Source: JACROF01 sp964533055 (lineage in GTDB: Bacteria > Patescibacteriota > Microgenomatia > Levybacterales > UBA12049). Taken from it: a stretch of 6,396 nt of DNA. Where the stretch lies: assembly GCA_964533055.1 (NCBI GenBank), contig CAZHKZ010000032.1:1-6396 (forward strand), read 5' to 3'. Below the pieces are notes generated by a model. That model was not told where the DNA came from. It was given only the letters and a program-made list of their open reading frames with translations, and ran no database searches. This document shows positions 5,089-6,396 of the stretch, piece by piece. The stretch's first letter is position 1. Every line of letters starts with the position of its first letter. The position numbers and the translations under genes were made by a program.

Positions 5089-5716
5089 AAAAAGGCTTAT
5101 CGTAACAATTGGCTCATTTCTGATTCTAATATCACTAATAGCTCTCATTGGAACAATCGTAGAGATATTTCCAAAATCCACAAACAGTTGTGAAAAATTC
5201 AAAAATAGATACCCACAATCAGATTGTGGAACTATAATATCCGATAAGACAAGCGTTGAGCATCTAATAGTTGGAAAAATCAAAAAAGTGAAGGGTGAGA
5301 ATGGAGACAACTCTCTTACTCTTTCATTTAAGAACTCCCATGGTAAAGAGTATGTTCAAGAGGTAAGTCTAGCAAGAAAACCTATAAAACTTTTTCTAAC
5401 CGAACTAACTTCACAAGATAATATAACCCAGGATAGACCAATTGACCCTTCTAGGGAAATCAGCCCCTCAGATTTGCTCAAAAAATATAGTTCTGGTGAT
5501 GAAATAATTATTTCACTTCAAACTCCACGCGAGGAAAAAATTGTAGAGTATAAGAAAAATCTTGGCGACTTAAAAGAGCTAAATTGTTTTCAGCAAAACG
5601 CGAACCTTATATCCTATCTGAAGAAATCAAGTTTTCCTTCACGACTAAAATTATTCATAGAAATGTCTATAAGCGACTGCAAGCCAATTACAAACCAAAT
5701 ATATGACATGAGATGA
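5078..5716 (+). CDS. Single-pass membrane protein of unknown function, four cysteines
   Basis: No family recognised. The 212-residue product starts MRIRKRLIV, a positively charged n-region, then one membrane segment (about 8-30, IVTIGSFLILISLIALIGTIVEI) without a clear cleavage site, so the rest should lie outside the membrane. Cys38 and Cys50 flank a short loop after the membrane segment, and Cys170 and Cys201 lie near the C-terminus; two disulfides are plausible. Residues 60-110 alternate as short beta strands (HLIVGKIKKVKG, NSLTLSF, EYVQEVSLARKP), suggesting a small beta barrel. The start lies inside the end of the Tat-protein gene (11-bp overlap) and has no Shine-Dalgarno, so translation is probably coupled to the upstream gene. 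Its stop TGA overlaps the next ATG (ATGA, 5713-5716). Two perfect palindromes lie in the gene (5213-5229, 5500-5515). Confidence 0.75.
   Translation: MRIRKRLIVTIGSFLILISLIALIGTIVEIFPKSTNSCEKFKNRYPQSDCGTIISDKTSVEHLIVGKIKKVKGENGDNSLTLSFKNSHGKEYVQEVSLARKPIKLFLTELTSQDNITQDRPIDPSREISPSDLLKKYSSGDEIIISLQTPREEKIVEYKKNLGDLKELNCFQQNANLISYLKKSSFPSRLKLFIEMSISDCKPITNQIYDMR
5213..5229 (+). repeat. 17-bp perfect palindrome in the membrane-protein gene
   Basis: CCACAATC (5213-5220) and GATTGTGG (5222-5229) around a central A. It covers the codons of the Cys50 region (PQSDCG). One of four unusually perfect inverted repeats in this operon; no function can be assigned. Confidence 0.45.
5500..5515 (+). repeat. 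16-bp perfect palindrome in the membrane-protein gene
   Basis: TGAAATAATTATTTCA, arms of 8 bp with no spacer, in AT-rich coding sequence. As RNA it would be a poor hairpin; as DNA it could be a protein site, or simply chance in AT-rich sequence. Confidence 0.35.
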
Positions 5717-6396
5717 GATTCGTTAAAAAAATTTTTTTTACAGTTCTTTTTTTTCAAGCAATACTCTTTGCACTTCTAATTACCCCGAGTAAAACAAATG
5801 CTCAAGTGTGCTCAGGAGGAGCCTATATTACAAGAAGTGGATTCACATGCAGTAGAGATTTTTTTGGCGACCCTTTTTGTCTGACAACTACATTATCAAC
5901 GCAGTATGCAGCCTGCCAAGTATTTCCATCAACAGGCTGCTCTCACTATGGCTCCAGCCTAGATCAAGTTTGCTACACCTCTGGGAGTAGCTGTGTTATA
6001 ACAAATGCACCCAATACTGCAGGCACTGTAGCGTGGGATGGCTGCTATACAACAGTCCCAGCAACACCCATCCCTCAGGCGACAGCAACACCCATCCCTA
6101 CTCCCACCCCTATCCCCCCAGACTTTGATGTAACTGAAGTCAGTCCGCGAGATGGTGAAGGAGTCAGACCAACCTATTTCAAAGTCGGACAGAGAATGTA
6201 TCCGCATATCGTTGTTAAGAACAATGCCGCTGTGGGCTCATGGCTCACCTACTACACACGCATCTACCAAGATGGTGATGATCGCAACAATAACTACACC
6301 ACAGCCACGATGACGAACCCATTCACGGCGGGATCATCAAGAACATTTGAATCCTGGAACGGAGGCATAAATCAATCTCAACTCACTTCTCCTAAG
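5713..6396 (+). CDS. Secreted cysteine-rich protein with Pro/Thr linker and CARDB-like domain (3' end outside window)
   Basis: 228 codons are visible and open to the window edge. Residues 1-30 are a Sec signal peptide (MRFVKKIFF, hydrophobic core to 23, cleavage after TNA30). Residues 31-115 hold eight cysteines (33, 46, 56, 68, 76, 87, 94, 111), Gly/Ser/Thr-rich, enough for four disulfides in a small extracellular domain. A Pro/Thr linker (115-136, with TPIPTPTPIPP) follows. From 138, VTEVSPRDGEGVRPTYFKVG and PHIVVKNN (164-171) through NPFTAGSSRTF (202-212) resemble the start of a CARDB-type beta sandwich, a domain common in cell-surface proteins; this is a pattern match only. The ATG overlaps the preceding stop as ATGA, typical of translational coupling. 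Long A7/T8 and T8 tracts lie in the signal-peptide codons. The protein is likely a surface or adhesive component; partner unknown. Confidence 0.8.
   Translation, partial: MRFVKKIFFTVLFFQAILFALLITPSKTNAQVCSGGAYITRSGFTCSRDFFGDPFCLTTTLSTQYAACQVFPSTGCSHYGSSLDQVCYTSGSSCVITNAPNTAGTVAWDGCYTTVPATPIPQATATPIPTPTPIPPDFDVTEVSPRDGEGVRPTYFKVGQRMYPHIVVKNNAAVGSWLTYYTRIYQDGDDRNNNYTTATMTNPFTAGSSRTFESWNGGINQSQLTSPK
6060..6099 (+). repeat. Tandem 24-bp period repeat encoding the Pro/Thr linker
   Basis: AGCAACACCCATCCCT occurs exactly at 6060-6075 and 6084-6099, a 24-bp (8-codon) period that keeps the frame and encodes ATPIP twice. A third, degenerate unit follows (PTPIP). Such repeats can change copy number by slippage and so alter linker length. 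Confidence 0.75.

Noticed and set aside
5708..5716. TGA read as glycine (Gracilibacteria/Absconditabacteria code)
   Set aside because: All recognisable genes use GGN for glycine and have no internal TGA, and TGA at 5714-5716 fits a normal stop overlapping the next ATG.
5959..6207. Minus-strand frame rich in Cys, Gly and Arg
   Set aside because: It is the complement of the Cys-rich and Pro/Thr-linker coding sequence; the plus strand has the signal peptide and overlapping start.

Overview
The window looks like bacterial chromosome from an AT-rich genome with short, tightly packed genes, read with the standard bacterial code (no in-frame TGA inside the recognisable genes). A Tat-exported protein, many small single-pass or secreted proteins of unknown family, Pro/Thr linkers of the PTPTPIP kind and a mostly Shine-Dalgarno-poor gene set suggest a Patescibacteria (CPR) lineage such as Microgenomates. 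This is an inference from style; no rRNA or other phylogenetic marker was scored. The only good universal marker is the first 164 codons of rpsB, which could be used for placement.

Layout. 1-493 (-): 5' part of rpsB (ribosomal protein S2), with a good sigma70-type promoter and a leader of about 74 nt that can fold into an H-type pseudoknot hiding its Shine-Dalgarno. 662-1420 (+): a Nudix-family protein resembling the NUDT22-like group, divergent from rpsB. 1389-1964 (-): a hexapeptide-repeat O-acetyltransferase of the Maa/LacA type, whose 3' end overlaps the Nudix gene tail to tail by 32 bp. 2003-3019 (-): a YvcK/CofD-like protein (UDP-sugar-binding, gluconeogenesis/cell-envelope factor), upstream of the acetyltransferase on the same strand and probably co-transcribed with it. 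3146-3634 (+): a membrane-anchored cupredoxin-like protein. 3715-6396 (+): three overlapping genes for exported proteins: a Tat-signal protein with a C-terminal hydrophobic tail, a single-pass membrane protein with four cysteines, and a secreted cysteine-rich protein with a Pro/Thr linker and a CARDB-like domain that runs off the window.

How they fit together. The left half is housekeeping: translation, nucleotide/sugar-nucleotide turnover and envelope precursor control. The right half is a cell-surface module. Its three genes overlap by 11 and 4 bp, start from one plausible promoter, and carry a 21-bp perfect palindrome at the predicted transcription start, so they are probably expressed as one unit under specific control. 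The function of that module is not recognisable from sequence and is the most likely place for new biology. There is no gene-free stretch over 300 bases, and I saw no tRNA, CRISPR array, insertion sequence or attachment site.
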